DNA of 64,000 bases, from positions 22,461,102-22,525,101 of the forward strand of contig OY755039.1 of the NCBI GenBank assembly GCA_963576565.1. Reading direction: 5' to 3'. The notes beneath the pieces are model-generated. The model was not told the origin of the DNA. It saw only the letters and a program-made list of their open reading frames with translations, and made no database searches. This DNA is from Aspidapion aeneum (lineage: Eukaryota; Arthropoda; Insecta; Coleoptera; Brentidae). This document shows, piece after piece, positions 35,001 to 48,900 of the stretch. The position numbers and the translations under genes are program-made. Within the stretch, counting starts at the first letter, position 1. Every line of letters begins with the position of its first letter.

Positions 35001-38000
35001 TGATCTTCAAGTGCAGGAATTTGAAGAGGTTTCGCTTCAACAATCGGTTGAGTTTCTATTATTGGGGGTTTAGTGTCTTCAACTGGAGCTGGTTTGACGA
35101 AACCAGAAGCTACCAGTTTTTGGAATAAGTCGTTGATATTGACTGTTGACAGAGGTGGTGCCGCGACTAGATTAGTAGGCTCTGATGAATTCTCTGTTGG
35201 ATTGGGGTTAATTAATTCGTAGTTACCGGCTGAAGGTGTGGTTGGTGTTGCAAGCGCATTTGATATTACGTCAAAGGTATCTAAAAAAGCAGAAAATATT
35301 GTAATTAAATAAATTAAAATTTAAAAATAAAAACTTGAAATCTTACCAAGAATCTTACCCTTACATCATTAGGACTAAACTGTATTTTCTATCCAAAGAT
35401 TAACGTATAAGACCTTATCCCAATGAGACTCTTAAGGAAAATGAAAAAGCAATATTTTTTTTACCTGTCATGCAAGTGTTTAAAAAAAATAAATAATTGT
35501 TTATTGAACTTTGTTATTGTTTTAAATAAAATTAAAAAAATTAAACTGTACAGACTTGTTGTACCTCTCTTATTGAACAAAATTAGGCAAGGAAGTCATC
35601 CTTCCATGTCTTGGGTGAGTCATATCGTGCTTTATTTCAATTAACTGGAACTTTTTTTAAAAAGGGGTAGGTAATTACAAATATATTTGATCCATTTTTA
35701 GTTTTACCTAGATATGACATCCATATTTAAATAATTTTGTAGATCCCTTGCAGCGAGTTCAGTGACTAATTTTATAGTGTTTCAGCCTTTTAAGCCTTTG
35801 GCTTTTGTAATTTTATTATTTGCTATGAAGCAAAAGCGCTAATTTACCAATTTCATGAAAAAATTAGCTTGTGTTTTAGTCAAATTAATATTTATACAGG
35901 GTGTTCCAAAATCACGAATGCATGAGACAAGGTATATGATCTAAATGTACAAGGCAGAGAAAGCAAACGGCGTGCATCCTAATAAAAGGCGTCTAGGGAT
36001 AGCTTGCGTTGATGCAGGGGACTGGCTATCATTTTCATGTACTTTTGAATTGTATACCTTATCTCTCGCTCTTATGACTTCTTCATGCAAGAATTGAAGT
36101 GGGACAGGCTGTATACAGAGTATGTGAAAACCTATTTAATAACCATTTTTCAAAAATAATTGGTTTATACGCAAATAAATACGTTGATAAAAATCATTAA
36201 AAATCTTCCATATTTATAAAAACTTTTTTATATTTTGACCACACTTTGTTTTATTTTAGTTAATTTTTTGTCTACAATTACTATCTTACAACTTTTGCTA
36301 ACGAATAATAAACTCAAAAAAGCCAAACGTACAGAAGGCCGAAACATCCTGTATATAACCTATATTCAGTAATCTAAGAACATATTATAACTCATATGTT
36401 TTTTAGCAAGTATTAATAGTTTATCTACCTTATTTCTAGATGCACTTGAAGAACTTCCTTTGTCTTCGCCGTTAAATTCCGACAAAATATTTTCTAATTT
36501 TTTTTTACAATGGGACGCAATAAAAATATTTACAGTATTTTGACGCATCACGCGGTGTTTAGATTAGTATTTTGGCCGTAAACATTGTAAATAATTTAAG
36601 ATATTAGGTGCAATTTTTGTGTTTATGGTTTAGTTTTTAATCAATATTCAGTACTATTGAGTTTATTAAACGCTATTGTTTTGAAACTAATAAAAACTTT
36701 TTCGTTTGGTGCTGTTTTTCGCAAAACCTTTTAGCCTACAGCGCTACATTCTCTTCAAATATTTTTCCCAAATTTTCGCTTGCGGCACCATTTTTTTTAT
36801 TTTTACCAAAAATTTTCTTTTGTGGCGCCATTTTTTATCAAAAAATACTTATTTTTACAAATTGTGTTGGCGTCGTGACCATTTCCAAACTTATATTTTT
36901 CAATTTTCTTTCTCTCCAGTAGCTATATTATATTGCACAATTACCCTTAGCGACGATCCTAGGCCAGGTGCACCACAAACGGCTGGCACCCAGGAAAACA
37001 TCGATTCAAAAAATTTGGTATAAAGAATTTGAGGTAAGAAAATTAGTTCCGATACCGCATCTGTTAACGGAAGAACAGAAAGAAGCTAGGGTCAATTGGT
37101 GTCAGAAAACTCTAGACCGCTTCGAGGCAGGAAATTCGAAAAACGTTTACAACATTGTCAGTGATAATGAATCATGGATTTACTCATATGAACCCGAAAA
37201 TAAACGTCAGTGGTCTGTTTGTGTATTCCAAGATGAAGAAAAGTCATCCGTTCTCAAAGTGTAGCACAAAAGATGGTCGCGACATTTGTCTCAAAAGCAG
37301 GTCATGTAGCAACAAGATGGAAGATCAAAGGACAGTTACTGCCGATTGGTACATCAACATTTGTTTGCCGAAACTCATCGCTGAGCTTCGAACCCAGAAC
37401 GACGAATCTTCCTCCGCGAAGACAATACAAGTTCGCACAAACCTCAATCAACTGCTGCATTTTTAACTCACTCAAAAAAACGTCGAATTGTTGGACCATC
37501 CTCCTTACAGTCCCGACCTAAAACCCGGTTCCCACCTACGACTTTCTCGTGCGTGCCCGCGCCTGCGTCACATGACTGTCATAACATTCTATATTGAGAT
37601 CATGTGACGCGTGTGCGGGCACCCAAGAGAAAGTCGTAGGTGGGAACCGGGTCTAAGTCCTAACGATTTCTATGGACTGCGAGTCGACGCCTTCAAGAAT
37701 GCAATTTTGACAGTATCAAGAACGAGTGGAATTACAGCTTTGACAACTGGTTTGAGCTCATTCAATAGTCATTAATTTTCATGGAGAATACTTTAAGAAA
37801 CATCTACAGTTTTATTCCAGCTGTATATGCAAAACTTAACAGACAACTGTATTTGATAAAGAAAATGATATTATGAGGTGGTCATTTTGTAAGTAGCATA
37901 GTAGGCAAGATGAACTTTTGCCTCTGCAAAAATTTCTCGAAAAAAACAGACAAACTAGGCAGGCTCGAAATAAATTTTCAAGCGTAGGAATGGTAAAAGT

Positions 38001-41000
38001 TACATACTCAAGTAATTCGTTTATGTTTAAAGGGCTTTAAGCAGTAACAGTGCAAAAATATTGGCTAATAAAAGATGTATACACTACAAAATCTTCTAGC
38101 TCACAGTGCGAACCTGTAAAATTAAGGTGTTTTGGAAATAATAGCCGACAATGGTTGGGAGATATTTAGATTTTTTAGCCGTCCGAAATCCACAGGTATA
38201 GAAGGCTATTAGTATCGTCAAAACCTTTTTTTATGTCCACTCAAAATCAGTTATCTAGATTATAAGTAAAAACCGTTTAACCAAATTGTGCTGTGCACAG
38301 CAGAAACTCAGTAAGGCAACATTTAAAAACATAGATTATTATACCATTGGAATCCACGTAAAATACTACACCAGGTGTTTTTTTTTTAATTTTCTCATCC
38401 CAATCACAAAAAATAAAAAAGTTAGAGATGTGAAAAAAACAACTTTAAAGTGAAGTTCCCGAAGGTGCACTTTGACGCCTTAGTTACTAGGTTTATGCTT
38501 TGTTCCCCAGCAATTTTGCTAAATTCGCATAAAAATCTTTGGCACTTTGAGATAAGACCATTAATTTTTTGTGAGGAGGGGTTTGTAAGGAGGGGGTTGT
38601 AAGGGTGTAGAAAGAAGGGGTTGTAAGGGTGTAGAAAAAAATAGGGTGATTTCGTTGTTGAATCTCGCTGTCATTAGAGCATATTACCATGTCCTAAGTG
38701 GCTGATTTATAGCCCAAAGGAGATGGGAATACGACTGCGGCATCTACCTCCACGTGGCACACCTGGACATGGGCGCATCATACTACACCAGGTGTTTTTT
38801 TAAAATTTTTCTCATCCCAATCAGAAAAAATAAAAAAGTTAGAGATGTACAAAAAGCAACTTTAAAGTGAAGTTCCCGAAAGTACACTTTGACGCCTTAG
38901 TTACTAGGTTTATGCTTTGTTCGCCAGCAATTTTGCTAAATTCGCATAAAAATTCTTTGGCACTTGTAGATAAGACCAGCAATTTTTTGTGAGAGCGAGG
39001 GGTTTGTAAGGAAGTAGAAGGGGGGGGGGTTATAAGGGTGTAGAAAGAAGGGGTTGTAAGGGTGTAGAAAAAATAGGGTGATTTCGTTGTTGAATCTCGC
39101 TGTCATTAGAGCATATTACCATGTCCTAAGGGGCTGATTTATAGCCCAAAGGAGATGGGAATACGACTGCGGCATCTACCTCCACGTGGCACACCTGGAC
39201 ATGGGCGCATCATAATTTGGTTAATTAGATATAGCCATCTGGGGTGGGACCATGACTTAAGACGTCTCTTCAAGAATCATTGGGGGTTTTGCGGTAGCTT
39301 CTTGAACAGAGCACTAAGAAGAGCTAAAGGAGCCCCTGACGGAACCCTCAATGTTTCTTGGTTGGCTAATCAATGACCAGGCAGGCGACATACTTAGCAT
39401 GGTCTTTTAAACCATTCTTAATAACTTTACAGTGCAGTGCATAAAAAATGTCTTGTATGCACAGGTGCACGGTTTAAGAAGGCCTTTGATCGAGTTGACC
39501 ATTCACTTTTGATATGCAGACAACATGCTTATGGGGTCGGGTGCCAATTGTTTCCTATTCTGAAATATTTTTTAACTAAACGTACTCCAAAAATTAAAAT
39601 AAATAATACCATTTCTGGTACTGTAAATATTTACTCTGGAGTACCTCAGGGTTCCCATTTGGGTCCAATTTCTTTATTAATTTAAATCATTTAATTTTGC
39701 AGATGATATCTGTCACCAGGGCAAATGGTATGCTAGGATTTGTATTTTTTTATTTTATTAGGTACATAATAAAAATACAGATTTCTTTTTGTACTTAGTA
39801 CATAACATAAATAAACTAAAAAACAAAGATAATACAGTGAGGTAATAAACCAGAGTTAAGCAACCTGGGAGAGTTGATGTAAAAACTGTTTTATAGACCC
39901 GAAAAAATCGAGAGAGTGGCTCTGATTTGCTAAAGACATACTTCTGGAGAAGAACGAGTTTTTGCCATAGTTATAACGGTGGAAAGGAATATAAAAAAGA
40001 TAATGATTTCGAGTATTTACTTCAGGAGCAGTTAGAGTTATTTTACTAGTAAGGATCGCGCAGTCGACTAAAGAGTTTATGATTTTGAAAAGTAGATAAA
40101 GGTCATGGTGTTCATTCTCTTCTTGTTTACAAAGGAATGAGATTTAATCGTTGATGGAGAGTTTCATAGGTCATTATTGAAAAATTTAAGATTAATGTAT
40201 TGTAGAAATTTTTTTTGAATTCTTTCGATTCTTGAAATATGAGATTGGTAGTGTGGACGCCACACAGAGGACGCACATTCAAGATGATACCTCACAAGGC
40301 TTTAAGAGAATTTTAAGTGCGTAAAGAGTACTGAAGTCATGAGGGTTTATTTTATTGAAGCCAAGCATTCTGAATGCCTTTATAACTATAGACGTGATAT
40401 GATCAATAAAGGATAGTTCAGGATCAAGAATAACACCGAGATCAGTTATAGAGTCAGATATTGAAAGGACTTTACCTTTAATGAAATAGTTATGTAAAGT
40501 TTTCTCTCGTTTCCTTGAGAATATCATTAATTTGCACTTGAAGATGTTTAGTTCCATTCCATTGTCATCACAACACTTTACAAAGTTATTGAGTTCTTGC
40601 TGCAGCTCCAGACAGTCCTAAGGACCAGAGATAATTTTAGAAGATTTTAGATCGTCAGCAAAAAATAAGTGCCAGAATTGAAACAAGATGCAGCATCATT
40701 TATGAAGCAATTGAAGACAACTGGAGCTAAATGCGAGCCTTGTGGGACTCCTGACAAAACCGTAATGTCCCGTGATATGAAAACATTGATGTTGACCTTC
40801 TGGATACAACCAGTCATGGCAATCTGCATCCAGCTTACTATGAGATCGGATATACCATAGAACTTTAGTTTTTTTGCGCATTACATTATGTGGAACCTTA
40901 TCGAAAGCCTTGGCAAAATCTGTGTATATTGTATGAACTTCAGAACCATTCCCCAAAGCCTCGATAATTTTCATTGAATGGGAAATAAGATTTAGTTCAG

Positions 41001-42879
41001 TATTCCGACCAGCACCACATTGCTCATTAATGATTATTGGAGATAAAAAAGGTGTTAAATGTTTTGTTACAAATTTTTTAAAGATTTTAGGTTCGGTTCG
41101 GTTCGGTGATACTGATTGGCCTATAGTGTCTAATGTTTGAGCTGTCACCAGACTTATGGATAGGGATGACATAACTGGATTTCCAGAAGTCAGGGAAAAT
41201 CCCAGAAGTGATTGATGATGAAGATTAAATGAAGGGGTCTAGAAAGAATAAAAGAACAGTTTTTTAAGAAAATTGGAGGCATGTTATCAGGGCCAGGTGC
41301 CATTGAAATATCAAGAGTAGAAAGCTCACTATAGAGTCTGATATGAAAATACAGTAGTTGGTAATGTTAATGATGTTGTATAAAAGTTTATCCTGGTAAT
41401 CTGGCCGATGCTGAGAGTAAACAGAACTAAAGTAGCTTGCAAACAGATTTGCTGCCTCAACCATTTCATTATTTTTATTATCAAGATATAAATTGGAAGG
41501 AATAATAGAGGAGTTTCGTTTGGAGGTTATGAAATTCCAAAAGCACTTTTACCATTAAGATCATTTTCCACATTCTGGATGTAGTTTTTGTAGCATAGAG
41601 ACGATAAGATTTTGCATTCAGACCGTAGATTTAAGAATATGAGATAGTTTTGATCAGATGAAGTTGACTTAAAGTTTTATGGGCAATTTTTTTTATTAAG
41701 TATTGAGACAATGCTGTGAACTCACTGATGTGGAGGGGATAAAATTTCTCAATCCTTTAATAATGATTATATTGACAAGAACAATTGCAACGTAAATTTA
41801 AAGTTTTTACTGCGTTAATTGAAAATTGACAAAAATTTAGCATAGTTTAAAATCAAGAAGAAGTTTACTTTCATTAACATGTATCCATAAAATTATAACT
41901 AAGACTGTTGTATGTAATGTCCTATTTTTTTGTTTAACTTTAAGGTCCCGACGTGTCATGTTAAATCAACCAATATAAGTCGCACTAATATTGGTAAAAA
42001 TAGTGTGACCAACGATTAATGGAACTGTATAATAAATATATTCCTAAAGATTTAAATTCGGATTGCAAATCAGCAAGTTTTAAGCTTACCACAACGATGG
42101 ATGTTGAATCTTAAATGTTCACTATTTTGTTTATCTCTTCTAATGATGTTTTATCTGTTTTATTTTATTATATAACCAATAAAAGGAACTATTCGTGTAC
42201 TAATTACTATAGGAAGTTAATAGTAAAAATGGTTTTTGTTTTCTTTATTGCATTTTTTGTTTTAATATTAATTTATCAAGATTTTATAATTGTTTATTGA
42301 TATTATATAGCAACTATCACTGGTGATGGTCCTACACCACCATGAAATGGTCCAATTTTGAATTAATAAATAAAATACGATTTTCATTACCACTTTCCTC
42401 TAAACTATAAAAATAATGCGGATGGTGAATAAGAGGAAGTGATTACAGGGGCCGTATGTGAAAAAAATTGACAGTTTTTCCAAAAACCATATTACACTGG
42501 TCGGCATGAAAATCGGCCCTGACACCATTCTTGCCGATTCTTATGTAAAATGACCTCCTGAATCCAAATATGAACTCCGTTTTCCCCATCAGCCCCCATT
42601 TTTGGGGGAGACCCCCCTACCTATTTTTACTGCTTATCGATAGTTTGGTGGGACGAAAAGGATTGGAGAGTTTAGTGTTCTCAAACATTAATATTTATAG
42701 CAAGGTGGTAAGCCATTTGCTGGGGGGGGGGGGGAGGGTGTTTTGCATAAATGGTAAATGGACATTGTCGATTTTACCATTTTATATGCATTCTCTAATT
42801 ATTTTTATAAAATTTTAGCTTAACGATAAAGGTAATAAACGTTATAGCAAGGTATAAAGCAACATATTAGTATATAAAA

Positions 42880-42915
<36 letters not shown>

Positions 42916-45900
42916 ACCACTGGCGTATACAAAAAATCGCCTTGAAGAGGCTTGGAAATTTTTTCCACTTTTATTTATTAACATATTAAAAAGTAGGAAA
43001 ATAAATAGTTTCAACATAATCTATTTTTAGATTCTAGGGGGCTTTCGCCCTCAAGCCCCCCTCCTCCCTTGTATACGCTCATGCAGAAACTATAATAAAA
43101 AAATTAAATAATGTTCCTTTATTTGTGAATGGGACAGCCGAGCACGGGACAAACATTACATTGTCAGAAAAATGTCGATCCTTATTAGTCCCGCAAGATA
43201 ATATTTACTTGCCGCCTTTGCACATCAAACTTGGATTGATCAAACAGTTTGTAAAAGCACTGGACAAAACAGGCGACGCATTCATATTTTTGAAAACTAA
43301 ATTTCCTCGTCTTAGTGAGGCTAAAATTAAGGAAGGTGTTTTTGTGGGGCCCCAGCTTAGACAACTTTTTTAAGATTTGACGTTTATTGAACACCTGAAT
43401 CAAAAAGAAAAACGGGCTTGGTTTGCATTCCAAAACGTGTGTAAGAACTTTTTGGGTAACTATAAAAGTGATGATTATGTCGCTCAGATCGAGGAATCGC
43501 TCTTAGCGTACAAGGCCATGGGATGTGACATGTCCCTTAAAGTGCACTTCCTTCACTCGCATCTGGACTTCTTTCCTGAAAATTTAGGAGCAGTCTCGGA
43601 TGAATACGGAGAACGGTATCATCAAGACATCGCTAAGTTGGAAAATAGGTTTTCAGAGAAGTGAAATGCAAGCATGTTGGCGGAGTACTGCTGGTTTTTG
43701 AAACGAGAGGGTTGTACCTCAAGGTATAAAAGGAAAGCAAGCACCAAGTGAAGGTACGAAAGTTCTTATTTATCAGTGGCGCACCCAGGAATGTCTAGGG
43801 GGGCCCGACGCCGACGCCTCTATTTTCTGTGTTTTTTATGAAATATGTGGAGTATATGTAAAAAAATGTAAGGCTTAGGGGGGGGGGGGGGGGGGGCGGG
43901 CCCCCTTACATAAGAATCAGCGGAAATAATGCCAGGGCACAAGAATTTTTTTTTTGCAGACCAGTGTTATTACAGGGACTCAATGTGAGTTAGTGTCTCG
44001 CAAGTAAACTTATGTTGCGAGAGTAGTCTGAGCAAATTTACTTGAAATTAGACACAATTTCAAAGAAAAAGTATTTTCTGTCATCAAATTTTTCAAAAAT
44101 ACTTTACATTTTCAATGGTTTTTGAATTGTTTACATAAGAATCAGCGGAAATAATGCCAGGGCACAAGAATTTTTTTTTTTGCAGACCAGTGTTATTACA
44201 GGGACTCAATGTGAGTTAGTGTCTCGCAAGTAAACTTATGTTGCGAGAGTAGTCTGAGCAAATTTACTTGAAATTAGACACAATTTCAAAGAAAAAGTAT
44301 TTTCTGTCATCAAATTTTTCAAAAATACTTTACATTTTCAATGGTTTTTGAATTGTTTGGATCAGCACAGAGTTCCCACGGAAACTTAATTGCTTTTATC
44401 CAGACACTTTTTAAAATTCAAAACTAGAATTACTAACTACATATTAAAAAGTGGTTTCCACCTTCTCTACAAGAAAAACTAACTAAAACCTTCCCCATTC
44501 AGTACCATACCACCACCGAACAATCAGTTTCAACTTTGCTTTGTACTAGCGTATTAAATTTGGAAATCGCCCCGAAATTAGCCCCCTTACAGATAAATCT
44601 TCATATAAATGATATTTACATTCTCATTTATGCTGAAAATTAATCTTAGAATCATCCATCAACCGATGCTTTTTATCATAATCAGAAAAAATTCTAGAAC
44701 CTTCACAAAATCCCAGAAAAATATTTTTTTTCATTTCAGGCTTGGAATTTTAATTTGGAAAATTCCAGGTTTCCAGAGAACCTAAATAGATCCATGTTAG
44801 AATTCATAAATCGTCATCTCCACCAATGTAACTTTTAATCAAATTTTCCTTTCCTGTGTCTCTGAATCTTCATAAACTATAATAACTCCATAGTTTTCTG
44901 CTATTTTCATTTTCCTCAATCTCTTCAACATTTTCCAACAAAATCAGTAATTTTTTCATTGCCTATTTTAAGATATCCATTTGGTCCGTGTGGCCTGGGG
45001 CCCAGATTTAACTAAGTTTGTTGGCCCACTGGGTTTACTAAATCAGTTCAACAGTGGAGATGAGAAATTATCTCATACCTTTTTCTTTGTACCATTTTAC
45101 CTTTTCTGGTCATTTTGTGGTTAAGGTTGTCCAAAGGACTTTTTTTAAATTCGTATAGTCATAAAGCAGTAACAAACTATTTAAACACATTTTGTTTATC
45201 ACACAAAAATATGACTTTAAAATCAAGGCGCCTTAAATGTGAAAACCAAGATCAATTTCGATCATGATATATTTCGTTTCAACTATAAGTGAACATCGCA
45301 CGCCAAGCCGCCAACATTCGATTCCTTTCATTCGAATGTCGAAAGCTCTGAGAAAGCGTGGGAGTTTGGAGGCAACTGTTAATATTTGATTAGGCTACAA
45401 GTTTCTTTGATAAAGTCATCACTACCAGAATATATTGACATATAATTTTGTTCATAATGAAGATTTTGGTAATTTCGAAGGTTAACATTAAGAATGTAAG
45501 CATGCCACACTTGTCAAATTTGTCGAAAACTTGGCGACCTTTCCTTCATTGGAAGTTAAATTATTTCTTTTTTGCTGGTACAGGGTCATTCACCAGAAAT
45601 GTCACCTCCCCCTTTCTCACTTAATATGCATGGTAAAAACATTTTCAGAAATGAATATAATATGCTTAAATTTTTACGATCTTTAAAAAGTTATAATCCA
45701 ACGTTGTCAAATGTTTTATTCCAACCGAGACATCCTGCGTTTTAATAAATTCTTACATTTTCCGTGTATGTCTGATTTCAAAAATATGTATATAAAACAT
45801 TTATTACTTTGATAAAAATTTTCCTAGATATAGTAACACATTTTTCCACTAAGATCATAAAGACTTCTGCCTAGAAGCTCAATTGCCTCGACATTCAAAT

Positions 45901-48900
45901 GTCGATGGAGTTTCTTTATCGATAAGCTTAGGTGTATTTTATTTGTTTTAATGATAAAGGACCCTGAACACCGCACCCTGATGCTCTGATCAAAATGTCT
46001 TATGGGTACAGTTGACACAACATAACATGACTGGTTATCGAGATATATTTATTTATTTATTTAATCGACTTTTATTACAAAATAAGGCGAGGTTTAGTCA
46101 GACTATTCTTACACCTAACCTAGAAGATGCAGGGCGGGTTTGTGAAGGAAGTTTTTCCAAATATGAAGTATTATGGAAAGAGAATTAAAACGTCACTAGA
46201 GCAAAAAAGCAGCACACTTATCATTATTAGTATCCCTAACAAATTCTAATACATTGTTGGTAAAAAAAAATAGTCAAAAGCAAATAGGCCAGTTATTAGA
46301 AGGAAAAAGAGACCTCCAGCTTGCAAAAGGTGGTATGGTCGCAATTTTCACATGTTGTTCACATTGGAGTCCTAAAAAAAAATTGAGTCATCGATTTGGG
46401 GGGGTGGGGGGTAATAAAAAGCGCTTTAATAAATTTTTTCGTCAGACGAGTGGTTTTCGAATTATGAGGTACACATTTCGCATCCATTCTGGATTATGGC
46501 CAAATTGTGTTTTTAGTGGCCTTAGAAACTGCTTATATTTGAGAAAATCTGTAAGAACGTAAAATAAAGACTAATTACTAGCCAATAAAATGAGATATCA
46601 TTTAGTTGCCTGGGTAGTACCCTGAAGTATTAGCAGTACACTCGTTTCTTATGTATTACCATAGTATATGCAGCAAGATCACGAAAAAAAATCATGTTTT
46701 TTTATAGGTTTTATTCAGTTTCCAAAAAAACTGAGTATTTTCGGGGAAAATGCTAAAAAAACCTTTTTCAGAGAAAACAAAGTGTATTTTTAGCCATTGT
46801 ATCACAAAGTGGTGTAAAAGCTATTATTGACAGCCTCAAGAACATTTTATTTGTTTTAGAAAAACCATGATTTTTTTTTTGTGATCCTAAAAAATAGCTC
46901 CAATTTGTGGATGCCAATTGAGTGCTAACCGTGGACTTGGCTCATTTAGGTGATCATCGTTTAAAAGATATTTTGATGCTTACCTTTTGAGAAAATGACA
47001 TGAAACTGAATAATTTGACTTTATTTTGCATATACCATGGAAATACATACATAGGCGACGGGTGTAACACTTCAGTTCGTTTCTCAGCAAGGGTACAACC
47101 TTGAGAACTCAATGATTTTATAGGCTATTAGTTGGTCTTTATATCATGTTATTAGTTATTACAGATTATCTAAACAATAAACAGTTTCAAAGTAAAAGGC
47201 CACAAAAAAAATTGGTCCAAATCCAAAATGGTGGCGGAATATTTAGCGTCATAACTCGAAAACCATTCGTCTGCGAAACGTGCAAGAGCGTTTTTGTAGC
47301 AAATTTTATTGTCTTCGACTTTTGTTTAAAACTTTATTTTCTAAAACATACAGTAACCAAGTACTTTAAAAAAACCTTTTTGTGCACACTAAATCCAAGA
47401 TGCACCCCCCCCCCCAAGGTCAAAAACTCAAATTTGTTTTTAGGACTCCAATGTCAACAGCATATGTCAAAATCGCGACTACACCACCATTTGCAAGCGA
47501 AAATTCTATAATGACTGTACTATAATAAGAACCTCGCTCGGCATAGTTCGGTTACCTGAAAGTCCGTCGAAAATGTCGATATTTAATCGATATATTTGCG
47601 GACGTAAAAATACTTATTACCATTTTACGCCCGCTTTGAGAAACCAAAAATATCGAAAAATCACCGTTCTTACAAAAACAATATATTATTTTCACAAAAA
47701 CTTGCCCGAACCATTAATTCATTATGGTATTATATAGATAAACAGTTATACAATTTATTTTTGCTTGTAAAATAATATGATCAGTCAAGTCTACAAAATA
47801 CTTAAACTTAGCTAAATTCGTAAAATTTTTCATTTTTATTTTCTCATAAGCAAGACTCAGGTTTCTTTGCCTAAGCTAGCATAAACCCTAATAGAAGTAT
47901 TGACAAATTTAAATACGCTCTATCACAGAAAATATATATTATAGCATAAACATACATTATTAACATCAGAAAGAAAATTGTAATATAGGGCGTGCGGTTT
48001 AAAATAACTTAAAATAAAAAAATAGTAACACCCAGTGCCTAATGTAAGATTCTACTACAGTATTTTATCTATATTTACTTTTATTTATATCAAATCCTAA
48101 ACAAATTGTCTAAAGGGTATCAATGTAATTTGCTAATGTACACACATCGTCAAAAGTCTTGGCCCCCCTAGGTATTTAGAAAAATAAAGATAGTTAAATT
48201 TTCAAATATGTTGCAGAATATTCTTTAATTCAATACTAAAATATATGATGCAGAACCTTTTTTATTTCATTTCCATATAATGCAGTATTAAAAAATATCG
48301 AAAAGTGATCAGAAATTCTTAAATTCTAAAAAAATAAACTTAAAGAAAAAAACGGTAAAGGCTTAATTAAACATAACTCAATATTCTGTGTGATCGCCTC
48401 TTCTTTCAATAAGTTGACCGACACGTCTGGGCATCCCTCGAATCAAGTTATCAATAAAATCTACCGGTAAGTTGTTCCACTCTTCTTGAACAGCTGCAGT
48501 CAATTGTTGAAGTGTTGCAGGGGGATTCAGTCGATTGGATATTCTTCTAGCAACTCCATCCCACACGTGTTTAATGGGATTCATGTCGGGAGAGTTCGCT
48601 GGCCAGTTCATTCTTTGGATATTTCCCTCCCGCAACATGTTTTCAACCCTTTGCGTGCGATGTGGTCTGGCATTATTATCTTGAAAAATGAAATTCTCTC
48701 CAAATTCATTTCGCAAGGGCTGAATGATTGGTTCGATAATGTTTTCTGCGTATATGGTGCCTGTCATTGTTGGCTGAATGAGGATAAGTGGAGTACGACG
48801 ACCAAACATTATGCCGCCCCAAAACATTACCGTGCCGCCCTGGTAGGGAACAACTTCTCGGGCAAAAGCCAATCGTTCTGCTCTTCCTGGACCTCTCCAG

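Noticed and set aside
42820..43017. 65-codon minus-strand frame with alternating Ile-Tyr
   Set aside because: Translation of the (TA)n microsatellite.
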